Shown one piece after another: positions 56,179-64,000 of a stretch of DNA of 64,000 nucleotides (positions within the stretch are counted from its first letter, which is position 1; every line of letters starts with the position of its first letter). Location: NCBI GenBank assembly GCA_965214875.1, contig OZ243980.1:3472001-3536000 (forward strand). Reading direction: 5' to 3'. Position numbers and translations under genes: made by a program. The notes beneath the pieces were generated by a model that searched no databases, was not told the origin of the DNA, and saw only the letters and a list, made by a program, of their open reading frames with translations. This stretch comes from CBDAUN01 sp965214875. GTDB taxonomy: Bacteria; Pseudomonadota; Gammaproteobacteria; Arenicellales; JAJDZL01.

Positions 56179-56472
56179 TCAGGGCGTGGGGGTCGAAGTC
56201 AGGAGCAGGCCCAGCACGGCGATGACTAGGACAGCGGATCCCAGGACCAAGCCGGCGATCCACTGCATGTTTGACTTGTCGCGCTTGGCCATGTCGGTTT
56301 TCCAGTCGGCCATGTCGGTTTTCCAGTTGGCTATGTCGGCCCGCAGCCGGTCCAGCGCCGATTCTGTCTCAGCGTAATTCGTTTTCATGCGTTCCTCCAG
56401 CACGGCGTGCCGCTTTTCCAATTCCGAAAGCTGCTTGATCAGATTTTGATCATCATTTTCCGCCATGTTCAT
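56179..56472 (-). CDS. Small coiled-coil protein with C-terminal membrane segment (paralogue)
   Basis: A 97-aa relative of the protein at 4914-5195. Heptad-like region (LIKQLSELEKRHAVLEERMK), a repeated WKTDMADWKTDMAKRDKSN stretch and a C-terminal membrane helix (WIAGLVLGSAVLVIAVLGLLL) with a short TSTPTP tail. The start lies 35 bp from the IS motif at 56508, as in the paralogue. Topology would be N-in with a tail anchor. Function unknown; two copies beside the same IS family suggest they travel or are targeted together. Confidence 0.6.
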   Translation of the reverse strand: MNMAENDDQNLIKQLSELEKRHAVLEERMKTNYAETESALDRLRADIANWKTDMADWKTDMAKRDKSNMQWIAGLVLGSAVLVIAVLGLLLTSTPTP

Positions 56473-56507
56473 ATCTTATCCTATCGCTGTCGAAATTTTC
56501 AAGTTGC

Positions 56508-56838
56508 TGTACTGGTTCAATACATATGAGACTTTTCAGGCGGCCAGCGCGCTTTGGTCGAAGTTCTGATTATACGCCTGCATGGGCGCCGCTTGTCCGA
56601 GCGCCTGATGCGGCCGATAGGCGTTGCAGAGGTGCTCGAACCGGGCTAGCTCGCCGTTCAGGGCGCCGACGCAGGACTGGCGGAACTCGCAGCGGCCGGC
56701 GGCGCTGGACACTCGACGCAGCCGTTGCAATCGGGGCTTTCGGGCGGCAGCGCGAACAGCGCGATGCCGCGGCGCCGGCAGGCGGTCGAGGAATGTCTAG
56801 GCGCAAGTGCCCGGGGTCAGATTATCTGACCCCGGACA
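56508..56838 (-). mobile_element. IS481-like remnant (copy 4)
   Basis: Left end TGTACTGGTTCAATACATAT (56508-56527) and a transposase C-terminus on the minus strand (GALNGELARFEHLCNAYRPH, then the PMQAYNQNFDQSALAA end). The right end is a GGGGTCAGAT-type terminal sequence at 56814-56838, where an inverted pair (CCGGGGTCAGAT with ATCTGACCCCGG) is left. Only about 330 bp remain. Copies 1 and 4 share the GGGGTCAGAT end, whereas copy 3 has the TGTAC end on both sides. Confidence 0.75.
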
Positions 56839-56842
56839 CACC

Positions 56843-57205
56843 ATGAACGCTTCAAACATGGAAGCGGTCATTTCCTCTTTGGACACAGCCATCAGACAGA
56901 AAAGAGGGAATTGGAAAGCGTATCTAGTTCAAGTCATTCCAAAATCGCCGCAGCGGGCAACAAATCAAGTCAGAAACAGAGGCATTCACGTGATTGACGA
57001 TGCCTCTTTCTACCACCTTGCTACTGGAGAGCCAAATGCTATTCATGACCTGTTTGACAAATTCTGCGAGACGCTGTCCTTGTCTGATGAAATTTGCCAG
57101 TATTGCAAAATGATAATGACCAGTTCGTTGCCGATGCGGTCATGCGTCCGGTCAAAATCCGGTTCAGCAGAAAAAAGTAGCCGATTTCTCCACTATTGTA
57201 GGTAA
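56843..57205 (+). pseudogene. Possible restriction-endonuclease C-terminal remnant
   Basis: A 120-codon frame starting 5 bp after the IS481-like remnant. The stretch NWKAYLVQVIPKSPQRATNQ followed by HVIDDASFYHLATGEPNAIH and LFDKF resembles the C-terminal region of Eco47II/HindVP-type endonucleases, where a Lys-rich strand precedes a TGDPxALxxL helix. After about residue 80 the frame loses character. The insertion has probably removed its upstream part. Identification is tentative and no methyltransferase lies beside it. Confidence 0.35.
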
Positions 57206-57310
57206 TTCTTTTTTTTCGATCTCAGAACCGCAAAAAAATCAAGTGATATGCGAACCTGTCACCGGGTAAGGCTTGAAAATTGGACATTGCGCGATGCATA
57301 GCGCATCAGG

Positions 57311-58747
57311 TCACGCCACCTCGATCACCGAAGTCATGCCGAACTTTTGGTGCTCGAGGATGTGGCAATGAAACATCCATTTGCCCGGGTTATCCGCGAC
57401 GAAAGCGATTTCCTGCACTTCGCCAGGCTGTATCAGCACTGTATCTCGAAGCGGAGGATCGTCGATCAGCTGGCCATTTCTGCTGATCACCCGAAATACA
57501 TGTCCGTGCAGATGAATCGGATGCTCGAACGCAGTCTGATTGCTGAGTTGAAAAATGTACGACCGACCCAAATCGAGTCTTAGCAATGGCGGATCAAAGT
57601 GGGCATCCCTTGGAACTCGCCCGTTTGTAGCCCACAGCCTGCCTAGTTGCGCGAGCTCCCGCATCGTTTTGAATTGGCCATCGAACCGGGCGCCTGCAAG
57701 CCCGCCCATTGCCCCGCCTTCAAACGTAAATTCATGCCGGATAGAATTTTTCAAGTCGGGTTCGGCTACGGGATTCGGACTAATCGCAACAGGATCAGAA
57801 CGAAAACTTGGAGTAAAAACCGGATTGCGCCGGTGCTTCAATCGCATTAGCCGATAGGCGAAATCGTCCCCATATGCAGTATCAATCACCATCGACTCCG
57901 AACCCGGTTCGGCTAAGGTGTCGACAATCAAATCAGCGCGCTGTCCCGCACCGAGCGTGATCGGATCTGTTTCAAGCAGGCGCGGCTTCTTGATCGGATG
58001 GCCATCCAGCGCGACAACCCAGCAATTCAACCCCTCAAACTGCAATGAGAATGTGCGGGCATTGGCAACGTTGGCCAATCGAAGCCTGATACGCTCCTTC
58101 GTGTAGACGGGAAACTCGTCTTCGATCGTTCCATTGACGGTTACGACATTTCCGATTCTACCGTTGTGGCTGGCATCGCGCAAGTTCCTCGAAAACTCTA
58201 CAAGCTGTGCCTCTTGATTCATCCGCCAATCATCCAGCACCCAGAGCGCTTCGCGATCAGCCGCCGGCGGCTGATGCTCATCCACAATCAAAATGCCATG
58301 CAATCCCATTCCAATCTGCTCGGCGCTGTTGAAATGCGGGTGATACCAGAATGTCCCTGCATCCTCGAGCTTGAACTCATACGAATGCGATGAATTCGGC
58401 GCAATCGGCTTTTGGCTGATATGAGGCACACCGTCCATGGCAATCGGAACTCGCACGCCATGCCAATGCACTGTGGTCGGCTCATCAAGCCTGTTTTCAA
58501 CTTCGACGCTCAGCGTGTCGCCCTGGCGATAGCGCAGCAAAGGCCCCGGGATTTGATCGTTGTATGACCAGACCGAAGTCTTAAACCCCTGCTCCAAGAC
58601 GATATTCGCCTTGCTCGCTTTTGCGACAAGATGGTGAGCGCTATGACTGGAAGCGAATAAATCTCGAGGTGCAAGCGCGAGCGTAGTCACGCAAGCGCAA
58701 CCTTGCAGAAACCTCCGACGAGTCGGCTGAAATGATCTCAAGCCCAT
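57311..58747 (-). CDS. Multicopper oxidase (SufI/CopA-like)
   Basis: A periplasmic multicopper oxidase exported by the Tat system: TRRRFLQGCACVTTLALAP gives the twin-arginine signal. Copper sites are complete: TVHWHGVR, FWYHPHFN, the HPIHLHGHVF region and HCHILEHQKFGM carrying the type 1 ligands and an axial Met. At 478 aa it has three cupredoxin domains. It ends the minus-strand group 61242-57311. Substrate is unknown (Cu(I), phenolics or metal ions are possible); the context of a Rieske oxygenase does not decide it. Confidence 0.92.
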   Translation of the reverse strand: MGLRSFQPTRRRFLQGCACVTTLALAPRDLFASSHSAHHLVAKASKANIVLEQGFKTSVWSYNDQIPGPLLRYRQGDTLSVEVENRLDEPTTVHWHGVRVPIAMDGVPHISQKPIAPNSSHSYEFKLEDAGTFWYHPHFNSAEQIGMGLHGILIVDEHQPPAADREALWVLDDWRMNQEAQLVEFSRNLRDASHNGRIGNVVTVNGTIEDEFPVYTKERIRLRLANVANARTFSLQFEGLNCWVVALDGHPIKKPRLLETDPITLGAGQRADLIVDTLAEPGSESMVIDTAYGDDFAYRLMRLKHRRNPVFTPSFRSDPVAISPNPVAEPDLKNSIRHEFTFEGGAMGGLAGARFDGQFKTMRELAQLGRLWATNGRVPRDAHFDPPLLRLDLGRSYIFQLSNQTAFEHPIHLHGHVFRVISRNGQLIDDPPLRDTVLIQPGEVQEIAFVADNPGKWMFHCHILEHQKFGMTSVIEVA

Positions 58748-58805
58748 TTCACTGGAATCCGGCGCATCGACGCCGAATCGGAACCTCTGGTCACGATATC
58801 TGCAA

Positions 58806-59189
58806 TCAGTCTAGCAGACCGCGCTCTGTCAGCACTTTACGAGCGACCCGGAAACATTCCAAGCTCTGGGGTACGCCGCAATAGATTCCGACTACATGAA
58901 TAATTGACCGGATCTCTTCCTTGCTGACGCCATTGTTCAAAGCGCCGCGGCAATGCATTTCCCACTCATGCATCTTGCCAAGCGCACCGATCATCGCAAG
59001 ATTCATCATCGAGCGCGTCTTGGCGTCAATGGTTTCGTCCGACCACCCAAAACCCCAGCACCACTCGGTCATAGCCTCTTGAAACGGTCGCGTAAAATCG
59101 TCTGCCAGCGCAAGATTGCGCTCGACATATTCCGCCCCAAGCGTTGCCTTTCGCTTGCTCAGCGCCTTGTCAAATAATTCCTTATCCAT
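58806..59189 (-). CDS. Carboxymuconolactone decarboxylase family protein
   Basis: A 127-aa member of the AhpD-like/PcaC family: FTRPFQEAMTEWCWGFGWSD, KTRSMMNLAMIGALGKMHEW and NNGVSKEEIRSIIHVVGIYCGVP. The active-site Cys-x-x-Cys of AhpD is absent, so a decarboxylase or related hydratase role is likelier than peroxidase. 58 bp lie between it and the Rieske gene. Start is the second ATG (59189) or the first (59192). Confidence 0.85.
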   Translation of the reverse strand: MDKELFDKALSKRKATLGAEYVERNLALADDFTRPFQEAMTEWCWGFGWSDETIDAKTRSMMNLAMIGALGKMHEWEMHCRGALNNGVSKEEIRSIIHVVGIYCGVPQSLECFRVARKVLTERGLLD

Positions 59190-59250
59190 CATTGATCCTC
59201 TTGCATGCCTGCATCGCCCCAGCCTTCACGCGCAATCGGCATAGACTACG

Positions 59251-60336
59251 CTAAGCCACTTCGACCGCACTGCGCATCCAGCTCTGCAATACTTCTATCG
59301 AGTGTTCAGAGTCGACGCCGAAACGCGGATCGATAACGAGCGGCCCCGGACTGTAGCCGCGACTGCCCAGCCCGCGCTGCACCGACTCGACCAGACGAAT
59401 GTCCTCTTCGACCGTCGTTTCGCGGTCTTGCGCCGCCAGTTGCCGAACAACTTCAGAAGCCTCGCCATTGACACTGTACCAGCCGCGCCAGACTTCAACC
59501 GAATCAACGCCAAGCGGGCGCCAGTGATAGGTGTTCAGCAAATTTCCAGGATAAACCTGAAATGAAAACATCGGCCAAAGAAACCACGAGGAATACTTGC
59601 CAGCTGCGGGATTCGAGCCAACATCGACCGGATAGCTCATCTGATCAAGGTTCTGGCACTCAGTCGTATGCCGAAGGCAATAGCCTTGCGGACGGATGTC
59701 ATAGGTCTGCGGCTTGACAATGCCGTTGGCGAACGCGATGTGGTTGATGCGGCAATGATAGCATTCCGAATAGTTTTCAACCGACACCTTCCAGTTGCAT
59801 CGCTCAGTCGCCGATACCCATTCAAGCGGTTTCAGCTCACCGATCTGCGGCACATACTCCAATAGCTCCGCGCGAACCTTCGGAAACCACTCATCCATCG
59901 GCTGCGCATCGGCATCAAGATTGACAAATAAAAAGCCATGCAGATTCTCCACGCGAACTTGAGTCAGGCGAATCTCGGATATGTCAAGACCCGGCACGGC
60001 AGCAAGGTTCGGGCCGCCCATAAGCCTGCCGTCGAGATCATAGGTCCAGCCATGGTAGGGGCATGCCAGCCTTTGAACACTGCCACAGCCGCGCACCAGC
60101 TCGTGCGCGCGGTGCTGGCAAACATTGAAGAATGCGCGAATTTCGCCGTCCCTTCCGCGAACGCAAAACAAGCATTCCCCGGCAACTTGGAAAGTGAAAA
60201 AGTCGCCAGGATTGCGCACCTGAGACTCGTGACCGGCAAACTGCCAGGTATTCGACATCAAACCCGTCTGTTCTTGCCGAAACATGCCGGTATCCAGATA
60301 GTATCGCGGATCGAGTGTACGCGTCAATTCATTCAA
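59251..60336 (-). CDS. Rieske-type oxygenase (GbcA-like)
   Basis: A 361-aa Rieske non-haem iron oxygenase large subunit. Rieske cluster ligands lie in NVCQHRAHELVRG and ACPYHGWTYD (residues about 70-105), and the mononuclear-iron site in NYSECYHCRINH (about 180-191, 2-His plus a later Asp/Glu). Such single-component proteins include glycine betaine demethylases and stachydrine or carnitine oxygenases. The neighbouring dimethylglycine-dehydrogenase-like gene supports an N-demethylation role, but no dedicated reductase gene is in view. Starts 3 nt after the regulator stop. Confidence 0.88.
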   Translation of the reverse strand: MNELTRTLDPRYYLDTGMFRQEQTGLMSNTWQFAGHESQVRNPGDFFTFQVAGECLFCVRGRDGEIRAFFNVCQHRAHELVRGCGSVQRLACPYHGWTYDLDGRLMGGPNLAAVPGLDISEIRLTQVRVENLHGFLFVNLDADAQPMDEWFPKVRAELLEYVPQIGELKPLEWVSATERCNWKVSVENYSECYHCRINHIAFANGIVKPQTYDIRPQGYCLRHTTECQNLDQMSYPVDVGSNPAAGKYSSWFLWPMFSFQVYPGNLLNTYHWRPLGVDSVEVWRGWYSVNGEASEVVRQLAAQDRETTVEEDIRLVESVQRGLGSRGYSPGPLVIDPRFGVDSEHSIEVLQSWMRSAVEVA

Positions 60337-60339
60337 GGC

Positions 60340-61242
60340 TCATTCTCCGCTAACCGAATCGTAGATCTGCAAATCATATCTTCGCTCGTGCAACTGCTTG
60401 ATGCGATCAATCACACTAGGGCCGGCTTCTGCTATGACGAATGCAATCAACGCTTCAAGCAAAGCCGCCGCCGCAATGGTGGAAGGGAAAAACTGCGGCG
60501 TATCGGTATGCACGATAAATCCATACTCGCTCAGTGCCACTATGGGTGAAGCGAGACTGTCAGATATTGCGATGATCTTCACGCCTTGCCGACTCGCCGC
60601 TTCGACCGCGCGCACCACTTCTGAACGAAACGGCTTGAAAGTCATCGCAATCAGCACATCACCGCCGCCGGCACGCGCCAAATCATCGATCGCGCTGCTT
60701 CCTCTTTTTGGGATTGCGGCAACATTGTCGCGCGCCATGTCGGCGAGATACGCAAAAGTATTCGCTAGCATATAGTTTGCGCCGACACCAAGCAAGTAGA
60801 CTTGGCCTGCGCCGACAATCAACTCCGCCGCCGCCTTGAGCTGATCGGAATCGGCGGTTGCAAACGTGTTCTCGATGTTGGCGATCGCGCTTGCCGCCAC
60901 ATCGGCATACAAGGCCGACAGCTTGCCGCCTTCGGCAAATGACTGAAGCCAGCGGGCACGATCCGGAAAGTTGAACCGCCCGTTTCTTATCTGATCTCGA
61001 AATGGCGCTCGAAACTCATCGTAGCCGCTGAACCCGGCCGACTTCGCCATGCGAACCACGGTGTTCGGCGTCACCATCGCCGCTTCGGCGAGCTCCCGCA
61101 CCGAACTGATGCCGACATTGTTGGGATTGTCCAAAATGTATGCGGCCGCCTTTCGAACCTCAGGCGTAAATTCAGCCAGCTTGCCAGCCAAGTAGCCTAG
61201 CAAATCGGACGGGTCAGAAATTGGTACATTCATGTCATTCAT
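60340..61242 (-). CDS. RpiR/MurR family transcriptional regulator
   Basis: A 300-aa regulator with the RpiR helix-turn-helix (about residues 30-90: SVRELAEAAMVTPNTVVRMAKSAGFSGYDEF) and a SIS sugar-phosphate-type domain (about 135-255: QVYLLGVGANYMLANTFAYL, DVLIAMTFKPF). It lies head-to-head with the demethylase-like gene at 61298 and probably controls both directions from the 55-bp gap. The SIS domain suggests a phosphorylated or other small ligand; ligand unknown. The start may be the first ATG (61242) or the one at 61233. Confidence 0.9.
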   Translation of the reverse strand: MNDMNVPISDPSDLLGYLAGKLAEFTPEVRKAAAYILDNPNNVGISSVRELAEAAMVTPNTVVRMAKSAGFSGYDEFRAPFRDQIRNGRFNFPDRARWLQSFAEGGKLSALYADVAASAIANIENTFATADSDQLKAAAELIVGAGQVYLLGVGANYMLANTFAYLADMARDNVAAIPKRGSSAIDDLARAGGGDVLIAMTFKPFRSEVVRAVEAASRQGVKIIAISDSLASPIVALSEYGFIVHTDTPQFFPSTIAAAALLEALIAFVIAEAGPSVIDRIKQLHERRYDLQIYDSVSGE

Positions 61243-61297
61243 TTGAATAAATGGTATATTTGTACTATCTTTTTGTCAATCTGAAAAGGGAGGCGAC
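61243..61297. promoter_or_regulatory. Divergent promoter/operator region
   Basis: A 55-bp AT-rich gap between the RpiR regulator and the demethylase-like gene. It contains the imperfect inverted repeat ATAAAT-GGTAT-ATTTGT (61248-61264), a plausible regulator site, and the GGGAGG ribosome binding site of the TTG-started gene at 61298. No clear -35 and -10 pair can be assigned. Confidence 0.45.
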
Positions 61298-63745
61298 TTG
61301 GCCGGTCAATTGCCATCAAGTGCGCAAGTTGTCATCATCGGCGGCGGAATCATGGGCTGCGGCATAGCCTATCATCTGGCGCACGAAGGATGGCGCGATA
61401 TTGTGCTTTTGGAAAAGGCCGAATTGGCATCCGGATCATCCTGGCATGCCGCGGGACAAATCACGCAGTCGGTTTCCAGCTTCGGGCTCGGCAAGTGCGT
61501 CGCCTACAACATCGGCCTGTACTCGGGTGCTTTAGAAGCTGAAACCGGCCAATCTGTGACTTGGCACGGCTGCGGGTCCATCCGTGTCGCGTACAGCGAG
61601 GATGAAATGGATTGGCTGGCCCACACCATGAGCGTCGGCCTCGGTCTTGGGTTTCGCATGGAAATCATCAAGCCTTCACGCATCGGCGAACTGCACCCCT
61701 TCTACAACCTTGACGGCATTCTGGGCGGACTTCACACGCCGGATGACGGCCACGTCGATCCTTCCGGCATCACGCATGCGCTGGCAGCAGGCGCCAGGGC
61801 GCTGGGAGCGCGCATCGTCAGGCGCTGCCGCGCGACCGGCATCGCGCAACAGCCGAACGGCGAGTGGGCCGTATCCACGCAAGCGGGCGATATTGTCTGC
61901 GAACATGTCGTCAATGCCGCAGGCACCTACGCCCGGCAGATGGGCGAGTGGAACAATCTTACAATCGCGACAACTTCGATGACGCATCACTATCTGGTCA
62001 CAGAGCCGGTGCCAGAATTTAAGGAGCTGGCAACCGAACTGCCGGTAATTCGAGACGATCGCCTGGTGTCCGGATACATCCGCATGGAGCAAAAATCCGG
62101 CTTGATCGGCATCTACGAAAAGGAATCTCCCAACACGGCGTGGGAAGATGAATGCCCCTGGGACGCGGAAAACCACCTGTTCGATGCGGACTACGACCGG
62201 ATCGGACCGTGGCTTGCCAACGCGATGGAGCGCATGCCGGTGCTTGCCAATCGCGGAATCAGGCGTGTCGTTCACGGCGCCATCTCGCACCCGCCAGACG
62301 GCAACCCGCTGATCGGACCGGCCGCAGGCGTCAACAACTACTGGTGCTGCTGCGGCACGCAAATCGGCATCGGCTGGGGACCCGGCTTGACCCGCGAACT
62401 GGCAAGATGGATGGTACATGGCGCAGCAGACATCTCCATGCGCGAATTCGATCCGAGGCGCTTCGGCCCTTATGCCACCAAAGCCTGGCAAATCGTCAAG
62501 GCCAGCGAAGACTACTGCCTGCGTCACGAAATCCCGTTTCCGCATTTCAACCGGCTCGCCGGGCGCCCCGTCAAGGATGCCGCTTTGCATGAACGACTGA
62601 AAAGCCGCGGGGCGGTGTTCGAAGAAGTATTTGGACACGAGCGGCCGCGCTGGTTTGCGAAAAATTCAGTTGCGCAGCAGGACCATTATTCGTTCCGGCG
62701 AAACCAGGTGCACAGCATGGTCGGCATGGAGGTTGAAGCAGTTCGTCAACGCGCCGGCATCATGGATATTTCCGCCTTTGCCAAAATCGAAGTTGCCGGG
62801 ACCGATGCAGAACCGTTCCTCGACCGGCTTATCCCGAACCGGCTGCCAAAGCGCGACGGCGGGATAATCCTCGCCCACCTGCTCAATCGAAGAGGCCGGA
62901 TCGAAGTTGAAGCAACCATCGTCAAGATATCGTCTGAGTGCTTTTATGTGACATGCGCGGTATTTTTCGATCAGCGACTGATGGATCATTTTGATCGCCA
63001 TAAAGCCGGCTTTGCCGTGCGCATCACCAATCTGACCGACGGTTGGGCCGCCGTTTCGATACAGGGACCCCGATCGCGCGAAATTTTGTCTCAGCATACC
63101 GACGCAAGCCTGAACAACAGCAGCTTTCCCTGGCTCAGCGGCCAGCAAATTCTGGTTCAAGGCAAACCTGCGCTAGCGATGCGCATGTCCTACGCCGGCG
63201 AGCTCGGCTGGGAGCTGCACGCCAGCGCAAGCGACATGCCCGCCATCTACGACGCCCTGCACGAGACCGGTCGGCAGCTCGGCATGCTCGACTATGGCTC
63301 ATTCGCGATGAATGCGATGCGCATGGAGAAAATGTTCAAAGGAGCAAGCGAATTGACCAACGAGGTAACTTTGCCCGAAGCCGATGTCATGCGCTTCGTC
63401 AAAATCGACAAGCCCGACTTTGTCGGCAAGGGTCCGACGCAGACTAGTGCCGAAAGCGAACTGCCTTGGCGCTGCGCCTACCTATCAATTGAATCTGACG
63501 GCAAACATGACGGACAGGGCGGAGAAGCCGTATTTCTCGACAATGCGGCAGTCGGCTCGATCACTTCCATCGCCTACGGACATGCGGTGGGCAAATTGCT
63601 CGCATTCGCCTATGTCAAGCCGCATGCGGCAATAGCTGGAACTGAACTTAAGGCTGTCATCGCCAACCGCCAACGAAATGCGATCGTCACGGACACGTCC
63701 GCCTACGATCCTGATAACCATCGACCAAGGAGCAACTCTTTATGA
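61298..63745 (+). CDS. FAD-dependent dimethylglycine/sarcosine dehydrogenase-like protein
   Basis: An 815-aa fusion of an N-terminal DAO-type FAD domain and a C-terminal GcvT-like (aminomethyltransferase) domain, the layout of dimethylglycine and sarcosine dehydrogenases. FAD-binding VVIIGGGIMGCGIAYHLAH, the GSSWHAAGQITQS segment and RGIRRVVHGAISHPPDGNPL mark the first half; TDGWAAVSIQGPRSREIL, YAGELGWELHASASDMPAIY and NAMRMEKMFKGASELTNEVT mark the second. It oxidatively demethylates an N-methyl amine, giving formaldehyde or 5,10-methylene-THF. TTG start with a strong GGGAGG. Overlaps the next gene by 4 bp (ATGA). Confidence 0.9.
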   Translation: MAGQLPSSAQVVIIGGGIMGCGIAYHLAHEGWRDIVLLEKAELASGSSWHAAGQITQSVSSFGLGKCVAYNIGLYSGALEAETGQSVTWHGCGSIRVAYSEDEMDWLAHTMSVGLGLGFRMEIIKPSRIGELHPFYNLDGILGGLHTPDDGHVDPSGITHALAAGARALGARIVRRCRATGIAQQPNGEWAVSTQAGDIVCEHVVNAAGTYARQMGEWNNLTIATTSMTHHYLVTEPVPEFKELATELPVIRDDRLVSGYIRMEQKSGLIGIYEKESPNTAWEDECPWDAENHLFDADYDRIGPWLANAMERMPVLANRGIRRVVHGAISHPPDGNPLIGPAAGVNNYWCCCGTQIGIGWGPGLTRELARWMVHGAADISMREFDPRRFGPYATKAWQIVKASEDYCLRHEIPFPHFNRLAGRPVKDAALHERLKSRGAVFEEVFGHERPRWFAKNSVAQQDHYSFRRNQVHSMVGMEVEAVRQRAGIMDISAFAKIEVAGTDAEPFLDRLIPNRLPKRDGGIILAHLLNRRGRIEVEATIVKISSECFYVTCAVFFDQRLMDHFDRHKAGFAVRITNLTDGWAAVSIQGPRSREILSQHTDASLNNSSFPWLSGQQILVQGKPALAMRMSYAGELGWELHASASDMPAIYDALHETGRQLGMLDYGSFAMNAMRMEKMFKGASELTNEVTLPEADVMRFVKIDKPDFVGKGPTQTSAESELPWRCAYLSIESDGKHDGQGGEAVFLDNAAVGSITSIAYGHAVGKLLAFAYVKPHAAIAGTELKAVIANRQRNAIVTDTSAYDPDNHRPRSNSL

Positions 63746-64000
63746 GCGATATCCCTTCTACCATGCGCGCATTCGTACTGACCGGACACGGCGATGCCGA
63801 CAAGCTCGCATTTCATTCAGACTGGCCTGCACCGAAACCCAGATCCAATGAGGTGCTGATCCAGGTTCACGCTTGCGGCTTGAACAACACCGACATCAAT
63901 ACCCGCACCGCCTGGTATTCGAAATCGGTCGTCACCGCGACAAGCGGCCAAGGATATGAGCAAGCCGGCGACGATGATGCCACTTGGGGCGGCGGCGCGA
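63742..64000 (+). CDS. Zinc-type alcohol dehydrogenase/quinone oxidoreductase family (partial)
   Basis: N-terminal 86 residues, running off the end of the window. The start MRAFVLTGHGDADKLAFHSD, then NEVLIQVHACGLNNTDINTR, is the N-terminal GroES-like part of a medium-chain dehydrogenase/reductase. Starts in the ATGA overlap with the previous gene, so it is the second gene of that operon. Substrate cannot be told from the fragment. Confidence 0.85.
   Translation, partial: MSDIPSTMRAFVLTGHGDADKLAFHSDWPAPKPRSNEVLIQVHACGLNNTDINTRTAWYSKSVVTATSGQGYEQAGDDDATWGGGA

Noticed and set aside
1..64000. CRISPR array or prophage
   Set aside because: No set of regularly spaced short direct repeats and no phage structural or integrase genes were seen.

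Overview
The window looks like a chromosome segment of a free-living or host-associated proteobacterium, most likely a gammaproteobacterium. The main support is the block tRNA-Gln(TTG)-prs-rplY-pth-ychF at 9958-13536, a gene order typical of gamma- and betaproteobacteria. TTG and GTG start codons are common. Ordinary metabolic genes alternate with GC-rich, heavily decayed insertion-sequence (IS) tracts, and several accessory genes are frameshifted or internally deleted, which suggests ongoing erosion by IS activity.

Layout. 370-4205: copper/oxidase maturation pair (PCu(A)C and SCO), an 8-oxoguanine-deaminase-like amidohydrolase and a pRiA4b ORF-3-like gene. 4222-8343: IS island with IS481-like and IS110-like remnants, a pair of 264-bp inverted repeats, and a secreted-protein gene whose signal peptide is encoded across an 18-base G/C run. 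8334-15164: frameshifted AAA ATPase, the tRNA-prs-rplY-pth-ychF core and an MttB-family methyltransferase. 15372-18729: broken ImmA/IrrE-PIN locus and an unknown 406-aa protein. 18828-27271: gor, aroE, recQ, and a SWIM/SNF2 helicase pair. 27508-33711: defence/toxin-antitoxin island: Phd/VapC, a Panacea-type module bracketed by two IS1595 remnants, a C5 DNA methyltransferase, and a MutH-like endonuclease next to a DPPY methyltransferase with an 11-base G/C run in its last codons. 34459-44926: aerobic cobalamin locus (CobO, FecCD-type ABC importer, CobW, CobN, ChlI-like and ChlD-like subunits). 45239-47883: second poly-C secreted-protein gene, an IS481-like remnant and an internally deleted CobW-type GTPase. 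48391-55144: predicted zinc regulon (Zur-like operator, DUF1636 protein, ABC importer, WD40 protein, COG0523 GTPase, Zur). 55819-57205: IS remnants, a second coiled-coil membrane protein and a possible restriction-enzyme remnant. 57311-64000: multicopper oxidase, carboxymuconolactone-decarboxylase-like protein, Rieske oxygenase, RpiR regulator, and a divergent dimethylglycine/sarcosine-dehydrogenase-like flavoprotein followed by a truncated alcohol dehydrogenase. This last block suggests catabolism of an N-methylated amine such as glycine betaine.

The most unusual feature is a set of four mononucleotide G/C runs of 10 to 18 bases. Three sit inside coding sequence where a one-base length change would have clear effects: two in signal-peptide regions of secreted proteins (one readable, one out of frame) and one at the methyltransferase/endonuclease junction, where length decides whether the methyltransferase stops 3 nt before the endonuclease start or reads past it. 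This suggests a poly-G phase-variation system linking surface or secreted proteins with restriction. The second unusual feature is a roughly 23-bp motif found seven times in or next to IS remnants, in most cases just upstream of a gene.
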